NCBI GenBank assembly: GCA_010909165.1
Contig: MU008162.1
Location: 992,001 to 1,056,000 of the forward strand
Reading direction: 5' to 3'
Length of the DNA: 64,000 nt
Origin: Anthoceros angustus
Taxonomy: Eukaryota > Streptophyta > Anthocerotopsida > Anthocerotales > Anthocerotaceae
Each line of letters starts with the position of its first letter. The first letter of the stretch is position 1. Below, piece after piece: positions 11,403 through 23,893 of this stretch. The translations under genes were made by a program, and so were the position numbers. The notes beneath the pieces were generated by a model, which saw only the letters and a program-made list of their open reading frames with translations, searched no databases and was not told the origin of the DNA.

Positions 11403-13385
11403 CTAGGCTACATGAGAGATGTCACAGGGCCGGTGGGCAGTCCAGGAGGGCATAGAGTTTCTCAGCATGAACTCTTGGCTGCGGGGAGAGGAGGAGCACA
11501 GGATCTTGGCGGTGCACAGCTCGTCGGCGTTTGGGGGAACCGTGGGCTTGAATTTGAGGAGCTTGGAGTAAGCCTGGAGGAGGTGGAGCATGTAGTCGTA
11601 GACGAAGTCCATGTGCAGCTCTTCTTGCATGAACCTTTGCCCTCGCTGAGCGATTTCCTTGGCCTGGCACACAACAGGGAGGAGGGCTTTCAGACTGGAG
11701 AGAGTATGACAAAAGGAGAGCGTTGGGTTTAGGAGGAGTGTGGTAGCAGCACCTCTGCCTCATGGCTGTCGCCCCAGGCCACTTGGGAGTCGAGGGAGTG
11801 GCATAGGTCGTCCCGGGAGGCAGGGAGGAAATGCATCATGGGTTGCAAACTCCGGGTGAAGAATTCGTAGTACTGGGAAGCGATAGCCAGCATCGGTGAG
11901 CCACATGACATGATGAACTTGTAGCTCACGGACCATGCGTTTCCTTCAGCATATATCATGTACCTGCACATCACAAGACATGCATGAGACATGCACTGCA
12001 GCCACCATATGAGAATACGGAATGCACCAGAAGCCTCATCACCTGTACTTGCAATGGGAGGCAAGACTTGACGACTTGAACCCGTTGGCTCTCTCTGCGC
12101 CCCAGTTCTGCTCGGCAGTACGCGCAACCGTTTAGCCCGACCCACAATCCATCCATGGGAGAAAAGAAAAACAAGCCTGCCTCTGCAAACAAACCCAGAC
12201 GAGACACGTGCACCAGAACCTGCTCAAAGACACGAATGGTCGATTCAGGATGCTTGGAAGCGTCACACTCAAGCAAAAGCCGCCGGATGCCTCCAACCCA
12301 CGGGTTCCCTTTCCAGAAGGTAATCCTCTCCCGATCCTCCCACTTGCGCTCTTTGGCAGCCCGAAATATGCTCTCTCCCGTCACTTCCCAGGGCTGCACA
12401 TCAACCTCAGGCCTGCAAAACCCACAACATCACGGGCCTCAAAACCTCACCAAACTTTGCACCCAAAGCAGCAAGCGAGGAAGACATCACACATACCATC
12501 CCCAAAAAGACCAGTCAGGAAAGGGGACATTAAAGTGGCCCGGCGTGGTGCAGTAGCTGAAACCGAACGGAATCCCGGCCGGGTTCTTGGCCTCGGCCTT
12601 GGGGATGGTTGGCCAGTCCCCCGCCCAAAACACCATGTCCAAATCCGGCACCTGCCCAGGATACCTCTCCAGCAGCTGAGCCAGCCCCCAGAGCGTGAAT
12701 TGGCCTCTCGTCTCAAAAGTCTTGTCGTAGTACTCCACATGCATCTTGCCCTTCACGATGACTACCCTAAAATGCGCCCCGAAACTCCTGGCAGCCAGCA
12801 CGTTCTCCAGCCTCACCCCGGCCTCCTTCCAGGGCCCCAGATCATGCTGGATCCACCTGAAGTAGTCGGGGCATCGGCGGGTGGCATTCGTGAGCCACCA
12901 CCCGCTGGGAGTGGGCTCCTGCACCAGCCGGGAGTAGGGGCAGGCGAACCTGTCGCACCACGACCGGGCCGCATTTCCTAGGACCCTGGCCGCCCAGGGG
13001 GCCTTGGGATCTGGGGATCCCCGCAGCCCGTCATACCAGTCCCGCCTCTCCACCCTCGGCTTGTAGTCATCCTCGGGCAAGGACAAAGGGGGCGAGGCAT
13101 CCCACCTCACCTGCTCCTTCACCCAGTCCGGGAAGCCCCTCCAAGCCAGCAGCTGGGCACCCACAAAGCAGAGCAGGCAGAGCAGAGCAGCAATGTGGGT
13201 CAGAAGAGAGGAAGGAGAAGCGAGCCCAGGCTCACCCAAAGCCATCGCTGAGGAGGGAGGCGTACCTGGAGTCCCACCACCGCCAGCAGCACCAGGCCCA
13301 CAGCCACCAGAATCCGCTGCCGCGGGTTGCACGTCTTGGGCAGGCAGCAGGCCGGAAGGAAGGCTGAATCGCCCAACAACTTCAT
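11403..13385 (-). CDS. GT90 family O-glycosyltransferase (rumi/KDELC-like, DUF821)
   Basis: Six exons, 13385-13266, 13152-12497, 12412-12220, 12107-12043, 11963-11753 and 11663-11403, join in phase to 501 aa. Residues 24-40 form a single N-terminal membrane anchor (type II Golgi/ER topology). Family hallmarks follow: CPDYFRWI, DLDMVFWAGDWP, FGFSYC, DWSFWGWPEVDVQPW, ITFWKGNPWV, the KSSSLASHCKYRY segment, YAEGNAWSVS and FFTRSLQP. GT90 enzymes move glucose or xylose onto proteins or glycans in the secretory pathway; plant substrates are mostly unknown. The ATG at 13385 is chosen because it gives the anchor and a clean GT donor at 13265. Introns are 80-136 bp. No frame damage seen. Confidence 0.9.
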
Positions 13386-13891
13386 CCCTCCCGCCCGGAT
13401 CTACAGGATGCATTTCCCGGCGCAAAGCAGGGTCATTTGCAGGGCATCCAGGACAGCAATGTGAGATCTCTGGTTGCGATCGTGGCAGTGCGCGGATCTT
13501 GCGGGTGGAAGTCGATGCATGCCATAGGCTTCTGGCCTTTGGCCTTGGCCTTGGCTTTGGGCAGGCATTTGGGCTTGCATGATGTGTCTGAACAGTCTGT
13601 AGCAGGTCACCCGCACACTTGTCGCCCTGCACATTGCTCTCAGTACGCCAGACGCAGGTCAACCAGATAATCAAGAAAACGGAAAATCCAATTCCCTTGT
13701 TTCTCATTAATGGCGCCAGTTGCAGCCCTGGACGGCCAGCTCCGAGCCTTCTCCCTCGGTTCCGAAGCTGGCCTGTAGTACATATTACAAGGAAGCCAGG
13801 GTTAGGAAATCTCTCATTTATGAAAAAAAAAGCGTGGAAGCGACGAACACTCGGAACGCACGTGGTGAGAGGAGAGGTAGGTGGTGGGTCT

Positions 13892-13899
13892 TTTATATA
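13892..13899 (-). promoter_or_regulatory. TATA box candidate (TATATAAA) for the GT90 gene
   Basis: Minus-strand TATATAAA about 507 bp upstream of the GT90 start codon. The next gene upstream is on the same strand and ends at 14501, so this box most likely serves GT90. The leader would be about 480 nt. Confidence 0.45.
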
Positions 13900-14500
13900 C
13901 AAATTAATGTACTTACTGTATGTACAGGGGAATCACTGAGGACGCGGTTGCTAGAAGGTTGCTTATTTGTACTGTAGTGATGACAAATCTCCGTCTGGAG
14001 GCCACAACACAACGACAAATCTCCACATGTACAAACAAACCAACCACCTGGCTACAGACCTGACAGCAACACATACAGTGTGTAGAATCCATCTGCAGAG
14101 ATGGGTGGCAGATGGAAACTTGGCAAGCAAGGAGAAAGTGTGAGAGGAAAAGCAGCAGGGATTTGGGTCGGTCAGTGTTAACATGTACGCACGCAAATCA
14201 ACTGAGCAAAGAATGTGGTGAGGTGAGGATGTGATGTAGTGTGCTTTGAGGGATGTGGGATGGTAACTAAGTGTATTAGGTGGGCGTGTGCCCGCAAGGC
14301 AGACACGAATTCTTCTACTACAATGTGAGGATAGATAGGTACTATACAACAAGGGGCACGGTTGGTGAAATCGGATTTCCATCTTTTCAATGCCCAAAGA
14401 ATGAGGATCTCGATCGCTGCTGGCTACAGGCTACTTTGATTTACGCATTCCGCAATTGCTACCAAAAAGGAAAAGGAGAGCTAAAAGAGAGGCAATAGGG
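13900..14500. other. Gap between GT90 promoter and COBRA-like stop
   Basis: No gene recognised. It should hold the 3' UTR of the COBRA-like gene (minus strand) and the distal GT90 promoter. Confidence 0.5.
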
Positions 14501-16672
14501 CTACCAGAAGCCACCCGGGCCCAAGGCTAGTAGAAGCAGGGCTACCACGCAAGCACCCAGCCAGGATGATGATGATGACCTGAGGGAGAAAGCACTGGAG
14601 GGGATCTGGTCTGGTAGTGAGCACACCTCGCCGTTGAATATGACCTGTGATGGGAAGCCGTCGCCGTTCGCGATGTCTAGGGGCGGGAACACGTTGATGC
14701 CCTTCTTCGTGAAGGATATGCTGGATTGCATTTTGCCTGAATCGAAGCCCTGGTTTGACTCCTGAACGCCGATGAGGTAGTTCAGACCTTCCAAGCCGTG
14801 GAAGAAGACGGTGTTGTTCAGGTCTCCCGTGAGCTTCGTGCCGTTGAAGGAGTAGACGTTCTGATAGCCTGCCATGGACCTGTTGAGCTGCACTGCAGCG
14901 AACCAATCTGCCTGGGACACGTTTCCCCAGTTGAACAGAGTCACCCTTGCGCTCCAGCCGGTGGTGTAATCTGAGTAGATGTGCCAGTTGATGTTGATCG
15001 GACAGTTGTCCCCACAAGGTGTGATTGCAGGCTGCCGCAGCTTCCTCTGGATTGCCCATGACTTGGCCACCCTGCTCCTGTTCGCAAACGGGACTAGCAG
15101 CTCATAAGTTGGAAGTAGCAAGGCCTCCCCAGTTTGATCACAAGTCTGAGGGGAATCAGGAGATTTGAAGTAGATAGGGTTGGGCCGCTCCGGACACCCG
15201 CAAGCACATGTCGGGCAAGGAATCACAGAGTCGTTGTAAAACGCTGAAAATGAGACGCAGCACTTGGTCTTCACCGGAGAGGGAACTGTGATGTTGCAAG
15301 TCACTTGCCAGGTCATCACAGCCGAGATGAACCGCTGATAGTTGGTCGGATCAGGAAACTCACTCGGTTCCACCACAATTGGGTTGGAGCAAGTATACCG
15401 CTCACCGATACTCCACAGGCTAGGAGGCACAAGGTGGTCCCTGCTGGCAGAAGCTTGCAACTTGTTCACTCCCATTAAAAACACGGACCGCGACTGCAGA
15501 GGGTCCATGATCTTGGGAAGGAGTGTTCCATTCCTGCAGCAGAAGGGAATCTGCCCAACCTGGTTGTCGTTGTACTTATCAGGGGTGAGATCCACAATGG
15601 TAGGAGTAGTCTGACAGCTCACAACCTTAGTGAAGTCCGCACCCGGATTCTCCACTCCAGGTTCACCATTGATGCAATCTGCTTGGTCCTGTTCCGTGGT
15701 CACTGCTCCTTTCATCCATTGTATGTACTCCCCTTCCGTCCAGGTCCAGTTAAGATTCCAGTTGTCCACGCGCCCAAGGGGATTGTCGTTGGATATTGTG
15801 ACTTGAGCCACGTAGCTCCCTGGATTTGTTTGCAGCACATCATACACTAAGGTAACATCACCCGTCTGCCGTGGCGCATACAGGGGAGCTAAATCCTTAT
15901 TCACAGCATCTTTGTCCTCAGCACAGCACACCGCCAGCGTAACATTTGCTGCAAAAGGTCAACAAAACCGTCAGAAACACAAAGAGAGTGCAGTCAGCAG
16001 AAGAAAAACAGGTACACCAATCAATCAAATCTACACCACGTCCAACCTACTAAAACTCCAACTACGATGCACAGGCAACTTACAGATAAGCGTAGCGATT
16101 CCGCACTTCCACCCGGGGTTCAGAAAGCTGATGTTGTGCGGCAACGGAAACTTGTTAGCATAATTCCCAAGGATTGTCCCCTTAAGATCGACTACGGCCT
16201 GTATCTTGGTGAGATCCCCGGCGGTCTCCCTTGCTGTCAGCAGGTTCCCGTTGGGAAAGCCCTGAAACACAGTCCCGTTGTCCACCTGAGCTGGAAGCGG
16301 AGATCCGTCCGCCAACACTGTGTTTGGAGCCGACACGAGCACCGTCCTGTTGAGGAATCCAACAAACACCTGCCAGTTCCTCACCTCCTCGAACCCGTGG
16401 TTTGTGACTGTCAAAACGTCATTGAACACATACGGCTGATCAGCATCCCCCTTCGGCAGCTTCTGCAAGTCGGCAAAGCCCCCGGACGTATAACTCACAA
16501 CAACCCCTACACACGACTCCGTCAGATTCGTGCTAGTCTGACAAGCCGATTCCTTCACCAAAACCAGAAGCAGCAGCACGGCAGGCCACATCCACCTCCC
16601 TCCACCAAACGGCCTCATTTTCCTTCCCCTCCGACTCCAAGAAGCGGATCCAAAACCTACTCCCGCCGCCAC
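14501..16672 (-). CDS. COBRA-like GPI-anchored protein (long COBL7/COBL10-type)
   Basis: Two exons, 16672-16084 and 15948-14501 (intron 135 bp), join in phase to 678 aa. There is a signal peptide ending near ESACQ, an N-terminal extension with NGTVFQGFPNG, then the COBRA domain: VTISNDNPLGRVDNWNLNWTW, the QIPFCCRNGTLLP CC motif, and the Cys-rich CPTCACGCPE. A C-terminal hydrophobic tail after a Ser-rich stretch fits GPI attachment. The long N-terminus marks the COBL7-11 clade. COBRA proteins sit on the outer plasma membrane and steer cellulose deposition. The ATG at 16672 is the longest start; one at 16618 (MRPFGG) would also leave a signal peptide. Part of exon 1 is copied at 20817-21231. 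Confidence 0.93.
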
Positions 16673-17330
16673 TCACTCCAGATCTCACAGATCCTCCACA
16701 CACACTGCGAAATCCCTCCGTTCCAACAGATGCAACCTCTTCCAGCATCCGAAATTGCCACAGATCCAGCGCGACTCCGCGCGTCTCATACCCGATCCTC
16801 CTCTCCACCGCCGCGGCAACCCGGGGTGCCACGCAGGGAAAAACGCGCGGTTCCAGCCGCAGGTTGCACAAGAAACACAAATGCCGGTGCCGCAGCCACA
16901 CTGCCTGCCTGCCTGCCTCCACCTCACGGCCGCTGCAGAGAGGAGCACGGTGCCGCAGCGGGAGATGGAGCGGCCTGCCTTTAGAACCTTTCAGCGCGAC
17001 GCGGAGAGGGCGGCAGCAGGCACTTCCCGGGAACACCTGGAGGCCAGCAACACCATAGCTGTACACTACACTACCCGGCGCCTTCTTTCTTCCATGTAGG
17101 AACCACCCGCCGGATAATTCCTCCCGGGTCTCCAGGTCGCCAGTCTCCGCGCCCACTGTTTGAACGATGCCACCGCATCGCGCGGCAACCAACGGTAAAA
17201 ATCATCGCAGCTCCCGAACCCCGAACTGAACCGAACCGAACCAGGCTCGGCACCGCCCGCGGTCAAGTCCGCGTTCTTCTCACGTTGTCTGTCAAGGATG
17301 GATGCGAGTCTGTCAAGGACGCGATGTCTA
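16673..17330. other. COBRA-like upstream region
   Basis: No gene recognised. It should contain the promoter and leader. Bases 17117-17333 recur at 21241-21465. Confidence 0.5.
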
Positions 17331-18960
17331 CAAGGATTTTATTTAAGTCCGATAAGAACATACCAATGTACATAGTTAGTAGTTACAAATGGCGGTGGAG
17401 ACTTTATTAAAAAGAAGAGATGGGGAAATTTATCTATCTCGAACCGGGGGACAACCTACTAAAGGGCCAAGAGCCAGGGCTAGTTACTGCGAATGCTAAC
17501 CCCGAAGCTATCTATCGCCCCAGTTATGTTGTGGTCCAAGATGAGGAAATGGCTCCTACAATTGGTGCCGATGATACCACGTTTCCTATGCTCGTTGCCG
17601 TCCTGTGAATAGCATTGGCTAGCGAGCCAAGTGGGACCCTGAGTTTTCGAGGGGGGCTCGATACCTGTAGGCTGAGAGAGAACAGGCCAGAGACTAGACC
17701 AAACCCAGGTGGAACCTCATCGCTGTAGGAAAAGAAGCTGGTGCGATTTGGTACGCCTAAATGCAAGGCCGAGCCTGAAGCCAGGAGCCTGCTCCCTTCC
17801 TCAAGCAAGAGCGGATGCGGGCACGAACAAGAGTCCAGAAGGATTGCCCGCTGCGCCTGCCTGTACTACTTCTCTTGGAGAGAGGCCTAAAGGCTACGTA
17901 GCCCTTTAACAGGGATTGGAAATGCCACCAGCACCATTTTCCCCATCCACAAACTATATGAAAGCCTTCCAACGGCTTCTCTGCACACAACCAGTAAGAG
18001 CATCAAAAGACACACCTCAATCAAACAGAAACATAGAATGGAGACCCTTCATCATGCAATAATTTTTGGGAGGAAATGGATGGGAGGTTGAGGTTGCAGC
18101 TAACGTGATGCTCATGAGTGGTAAACAGGTTGACACGGTGAAGGAAGGAACGCTTACTGCAAAGAATGTAAGCAACCCCCTCAGCGGGATAAGGGTCAAA
18201 TGGCTAGAGGCAATCAACGCTGCGGATAGCAAGAAGTGAAAAGCAAATGTACACTATGGCGGAAAACAAATGAGAGCTTCTGGAAAACAAGGAAAAGAAA
18301 ATCACGTCCTAGGTTAGAAGAATAGGCTTCATCCATGGCTTTCCGTGAGTCGTGAATTTAGGATTGTCGACACTAATCGGTGGCTTGTGCCACAAGGCAC
18401 AACTAGGCGATGAGGGCAGCACATTTGAAAGTCGCAAACTTAAAATTAAGCTGAGCTTGAAGATCAGGAGACTTAAGTCCCCACCCCCCAAAAAACCAAA
18501 GGTCAGCAGATAATTCCACAATACCTCAAAGCAAAAAGCTAAATTTTTGAGTCATAAGGACTCCATGTGTTGCGAGTGTTTGAGCGTAGGTAGAGCCTTA
18601 GTCAATATGTCTGTAGTATTTTCAGGTATTGGAATATACTGAACTTTGATCACTCCTCTTGAGACAGTATCTCTAATATAAATAGTGATGCTTAATCTCG
18701 AAATATTTGATCCTGGCATGGAAACAAGGATTCGCCACCAAAGCAATTACAAAGTTGTGCTCACAGTGTACAATAATGGCTGAGTCTGCTCAAAGTGCAA
18801 GTCTTTGAGGTTATCTCGTTCTCATCTCCTTTGCGGAATCTGTTAAAGATCTAGCTGTATTTTACAATGTATTGTTTAAAAAGAAATATTAGCATAAACA
18901 AAATACGATCTAAAGCAATTTTTATAGGATGTGCATACTCCACATCTAGGCAAATGCTAG
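17330..18960 (-). mobile_element. Ty1/copia retrotransposon remnant, copy A
   Basis: On the minus strand 18790-18549 encodes the end of a copia RNase H: ALVANP, then KYFEIKHHY, IRDTVSRG, KVQYIP and TDILTKALP, matching the family pattern of an IRD segment followed by a TDxxTKALP tail. One extra base breaks the frame after KHHY. The sequence beyond the RNase H end (lower coordinates to about 17.4 kb) should include the 3' LTR, but I could not fix TG/CA ends. This copy is the longest of the family in the window and is the reference for copies at 19.4, 21.5 and 23.9 kb. Confidence 0.65.
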
Positions 18961-19374
18961 TGTAGAATATGGCTCCTAGAGCCTTAAATGCATTGAGTTA
19001 TGCAAGCAAATTGCGAGCAAATATACACCTCTAATACCCATCATAATAAAATCAATTGCTCTAAGTGATTTTATTATGATTATAAAGCATTATTTATATA
19101 CAATGGAATGTTTGTTGGGGGTGGTTATAATCTCTTGTAACCAATTAACTAATTAAATAACCAATCCTAATCCTAGAAATTGATTAGTACCTAAAACTAA
19201 GAATTTAATAAGAATTTAGACCTTTAATATGAAGAGTGCCCTATTTTAGATAATGCCCCTAATATATTATTTCAGAGGATCTGCTTGTTGGTGCAATTGA
19301 GTTTCTCTGTGAGTGAGTTGTAGGTGGATATGGTAATTTCGCGTGCCTTTTGGCTTTGGAAAGGATTTTTGCCA
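18961..19374. other. AT-rich sequence beside the copia remnant
   Basis: AT-rich, no coding signal. Parts of it (about 18961-19080) recur near 24000-24090 and 25890-26005. Confidence 0.45.
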
Positions 19375-20816
19375 AGAAAACAGGTACACCAATCAATCAA
19401 ATCTACACCACGTCCAACCTACTAAAGGGCCAAGAGCCAGGGCTAGTTACTGCGAATGCTAACCCCGAAGCTATCTATCGCCCCGATTATGTTGTGGTCC
19501 AAGATGAGGAAATGGCTCCTACAATTGGGATGATACCACGTTCCTATGCTCTGCCGTGTGAATAGCATTGGCTAGCGAGCCAAGTGGGACCCCGAGTTTT
19601 CGAGGGGCTCGACACTGAGTGAGAGAACAGCGAGACTAGACCAAACCAGGTGGAACCTCATCAGAGGAAAAGAAGCAGTGCGATTTGGTACGCCTAAATG
19701 CAAGGCCGAGCTCCCGGCAGGAGCTGCTCCTTCCTCAAAAGAGCGGATGCGGCACGAACAAGAGTCCGGAAGGATTGCTCATTGCACCGCCTCTACTTCT
19801 CTTGGAGAGAGGCCTAAAGGCTACGTAGCCCTTTACAGGGATTGGAAATGCCACCAGCACCATTTTCCCCATCCACAAACTATATGAAAGCCTTCCCGGC
19901 TTCACAAACAAAAGAAGAGCATCAAAAGACACACCTCAATCAAGGAAACATAGAATGGAGACCCTTCATCATGCAATAATTTTTGGGAGGAAATGGATGG
20001 GAGGTTGAGGTTGCAGCTAACGTGATGCTCATGAGTGGTAAACAGGTTGACACGGTGAAGGAAGGAACGCTTACTGCAAAGAATGTAAGCAACCCCCTCA
20101 GCGGGATAAGGGTCAAATGGCTAGAGGCAATCAGAACGCCGTTGCCAGATAGCAAGAAGTGAAAAACGAAACAGACACTATGGCGACAGAAAACAAATGA
20201 GAGACAGCTTCTACAGAAAAACAAGGGAAAAGAAAATCACGAAGTCCTAGGTTAGAAGAATAGGCTTCATCCATGGCTTTCCAGGAGCTGTGAATTTAGG
20301 ATTGTCGCTGACACTAACTGGTGGCTTGTGCCACAAGGCACAACTAGGCAGATGAGGGCAGCACATGCTGAAAGCTGCAAACTTAAAATTAAGCTGAGCT
20401 TGAAGATCAGGAGACTTAAGTCCCCACCCCCCAAAAAACCAAAGGTCAGCAGATAATTCCACAATACCTCAAAGCAAAAAGCTAAATTTTTGAGTCATAA
20501 GGACTCCATGTGTTGCGAGTGTTTGAGCGTAGGTAGAGCCTTAGTCATAGTATTTTAGTATTTTCGTATTGGAATATCGAACTTTGATCACTCCTCTTGA
20601 GACAAGATTCTAATATAAATAGTGATGCTTAATCTCGAAATATTTGATCCGGCATGGAAACAAGGATTCGCCACCAAAGCAATTACAAAGTTGTGCTCAC
20701 GGTACAATAATGGTCGAGTCTCAAAGTGCAAGTCTTTGAGGTTATCTCGTTCTCATCTCCTTTATGAATCGTTAAAGATCTAGTCAGATTTTACAATGTA
20801 TTGTTTAAAAGAAATA
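19375..20816 (-). mobile_element. Ty1/copia remnant, copy B, with a small COBRA intron piece at its edge
   Basis: Bases about 19378-19420 repeat the COBRA-like intron at 16010-16055. The join to the copia block falls on caacctactaaa at about 19410-19421. The rest parallels copy A base for base, with many 1-4 bp losses, mostly at CTG/CAG. The RNase H tail is recognisable at 20727-20488 but not open. Confidence 0.65.
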
Positions 20817-21231
20817 TTAGCATAATTCCCAAGGATTGTCCCCTTAAGATCGACTACGGCCTGTATCTTGGTGAGATCCCCGGCGGTCTCCCTTGCTGTC
20901 AGCAGGTTCCCGTTGGGAAAGCCCTGAAACACAGTCCCGTTGTCCACCTGAGCTGGAAGCGGAGATCCGTCCGCCAACACTGTGTTTGGAGCCGACACGA
21001 GCACCGTCCTGTTGAGGAATCCAACAAACACCTGCCAGTTCCTCACCTCCTCGAACCCGTGGTTTGTGACTGTCAAAACGTCATTGAACACATACGGCTG
21101 ATCAGCATCCCCCTTCGGCAGCTTCGGGTAAGTCGGCAAAGCCCCCCCGGACGTATAACTCACAACAACCCCTACACACGACTCCGTCAGATTCGTGCTA
21201 GTCTGACAAGCCGATTCCTTCACCAAAACCA
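20817..21231 (-). pseudogene. Fragment of the COBRA-like gene, exon 1
   Basis: Near-identical copy of 16151-16565, covering the end of the signal peptide region through GTILGNYA. It differs at the LQKLPKGD codons (CTG replaced, C run lengthened) but regains frame. It is flanked on both sides by copia-like sequence, with joins at ttagcataa and aaaacca. There is no start codon, no second exon and no promoter of its own. Confidence 0.85.
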
Positions 21232-22580
21232 AAGGTCGCAGATAATTCCTCCTGGTCTCCAGGTCGCCAGTCTCCGCGCCCACTGTTTGAACGATGCCAC
21301 CGCATCGCGCGGCAACCAACGGTAAAAATCATCGCAGCTCCCGAACCCCGAACTGAACCGAACCGAACCAGGCTCGGCACCGCCCGCGGTCAAGTCCGCG
21401 TTCTTCTCACGTTGTCTGTCAAGGATGGATGCGAGTCTGTCAAGGACGCGATGTCTACAAGGATTCGCCACCAAAGCAATTACAAAGTTGTGCTCACGGT
21501 ACAATAATGGTCGAGTCTCAAAGTGCAAGTCTTTGAGGTTATCTCGTTCTCATCTCCTTTATGAATCGTTAAAGATCTAGTCAGATTTTACAATGTATTG
21601 TTTAAAAAGAAATATTAGCATAAACAAAATACGATCTAAAGCAATTTTTATAGGATGTGCATACTCCACATCTAGGCAAATGCTAGTGTAGAATATGGCT
21701 CCTACAATTGGTGCCGATGATACCACGTTTCCTATGCTCGTTGCCGTCCTGTGAATAGCATTGGCTAGCGAGCCAAGTGGGACCCCGAGTTTTCGAGGGG
21801 CTCACACCGAGAGAGAGGGGCCGAGAGAACAGCGAGACTAGACCAAACCTGTGGAACCTCATGTGGGAAAAGAAGTGCGCGATTTGGTACGCCTAAATGC
21901 AAGGCCGAGGGGTGAGCTCCCCTTCCTCAAGCAAGAGCGGATGCGGGCACGAACAAGAGTCCGAGGATTGCCTCACCGCGCTCTGCTACTTCTCTTGGAG
22001 AGAGGCCTAAAGGCTACGTAGCCCTTTAACAGGGATTGGAAATGCCACCAGCACCATTTTCCCCATCCACAAACTATATGAAAGCCTTCCAACGCTTCTC
22101 CACATTGACATAAGAGAGCATCAAAAGACACACCTCAATCAAACAGAAACATAGAATGGAGACCCTTCATCATGCAATAATTTTTGGGAGGAAATGGATG
22201 GGAGGTTGAGGAGTTCCAAATGCCCGGCCTCCTACTTTTGTGATCAATATGTCCGTAGTATTTTCGGTATTGGAATATCTTGAACTTTGATCACGCTTCT
22301 ATTTGCATTACTTCCCTTCCACTAGCAAGAAAAGGAGAACTTAACAGCAGATTTTACAACGTTTCATAATGGCCGTTGTAGAATTTGTATTGTAAACACC
22401 CCGTCTTAACCCAGAATGCCCAACGATATATATCACGGTGAGGTTTTGAGGGTGCTTTCTCCAGACTTCAACATACATAGGCCAACGAAAAATCTTGATG
22501 TTTGTGTACATTGCTCCCGTCGAGAGAGAAACGCATCATTTGAAATGTCACTGAAACCCACCATCACACCTGCTACCATA
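21232..22580 (-). mobile_element. Copia remnant copy C and joined pieces
   Basis: Composite: 21241-21465 repeats 17117-17333; 21457-21704 repeats the end of the RNase H region and the AT-rich flank; 21695-22211 repeats the 17.55-18.09 kb part of copy A; 22203-22252 is a piece of the 22.73 kb repeat. Joins lie at gataattcc, acaaggatt, atggctccta, aggttgagg and tcaatatgt. No open reading frame of note. Confidence 0.6.
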
Positions 22581-23356
22581 AGAATTGAGGGTCTAAGCCC
22601 TTAGAATCGTCATAGCCCTCGTTAACCATAGTTTACGGGCTAAGCCGAGCCCGCTTCAAACCCCACGCGGGCCTAGTTTTTTTATCAATAACCCATGGGT
22701 TAGGACCTTCTTTAGGATGAAAGCATTGCTCAAGGTTGAGGAGTTCCAAATGCCTGGCCTCCTACTTTTGTGATCAATATGTTTGGTTACAAAGTTTGCA
22801 TATAACAATTACAAAGTTTAAATATAGAATTGGAGCGTGGCTTTCCAATGGTCGGTAGAAATGGCTATGTCGACCTCTCGGAAACATGGTCGGTTTAATT
22901 TGCGCGCCGGTCGGTGACACAGATGGCTAAGCATAAATATCATAAAACATGGCATATCATAGCCAGAAGAAGTTAAGAGCAGCTCGTGTTGTAGGTCAAG
23001 TGGCTTCTTTTCGTGGGGATGAATTGGTGGTGTTTGGCCTTCGTTCGCACAATGTCGCTGACATTGTTGATTGATTGAAAATTATTTATCTGTTTTAAAT
23101 TTTACTTTTACATTAATCCAAACTATTTTACCACAATCTATATAGTTTTCATATTTCAGTCCCATGACGAAAATCCATCCTTAGTGGACTTAAATAAAAT
23201 TCTTCTTCTTCTTCTCATATCATTTTATGGGCGGTATGTTTTTCCATCCCAGGGCCTCATGATATTTCCCACCCATGGATGGCCACGGCGGGGACTTTGC
23301 CGGTCCCCGTTTCACATGGCCGGTACATTTATTTTTATTGTACCCTTTATATAGGT
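22581..23356. repeat. Unclassified repeat (copies at 28.89-29.30 kb and 26.00-26.28 kb)
   Basis: Bases 22583-23001 recur at 28890-29300, and 23080-23356 recur at 26003-26283. The second part ends in an attcttcttcttcttctc tract. I could not assign a family; an LTR piece is possible. Confidence 0.6.
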
Positions 23357-23893
23357 GTATATAATGGTCTCTCCTGGCCAAAGGCACATCACTATGTTAC
23401 TCAGCAGTCCTCCTCTCTGAAAGTGCAGATGCCTGCCCTCCTGTAAGGAAGCAGAGCTTGCACAGGCCTTTAGGAGGCAAGCACAAGTAACAGGGTGAGC
23501 GAGAATCAGGCCCTCCTGCTCCATTTGTCAATTCAGAACAAGCACCTCTTGGCCGAGCTGAGGCCTTCTTGCTCCATTGGTCCATACACGACAAGCGCCC
23601 CTGGCTGAATCCTTGCTCTGGATACCCAGCAATCAGGCCGTCCCATGACACCACATTCTTCATGTTCAAGCTGTCAAAACCTGGCGTGCATGTTTCAGCT
23701 CACCACATTTTGCATACCCAGCGATCAGGGCATTCCACGTCACCACATCCTTTACGGCTAAGTTGTCAAAAACCCGCCGAGCATCTTTCAGCTCACCACA
23801 TTTAGCATAGATGACCACCTGTATGTCATCCAGCAGTCAGTTAGTGCAGCTGCCTGCTCTTCTGTAAGGCACCAGTGCTTACAAAGCCTTAAA
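23357..23893 (-). pseudogene. PPR pseudogene fragment
   Basis: Copy of about 26275-26815. Minus-strand peptides such as KNVVSWDGLIAGYPEQGFSQ and SLNMKN show PPR repeats, out of frame with each other. It joins copia-like sequence at 23889-23897 (ttaaagatc). Confidence 0.7.

Noticed and set aside
16067..16984. Plus-strand 305-residue open frame
   Set aside because: Antisense to COBRA-like exon 1 and its GC-rich leader. No recognisable domain.
17524..18521. Minus-strand open frames inside the copia block as genes
   Set aside because: They show no retroviral or host domain and fall after the RNase H end, where the LTR should be.
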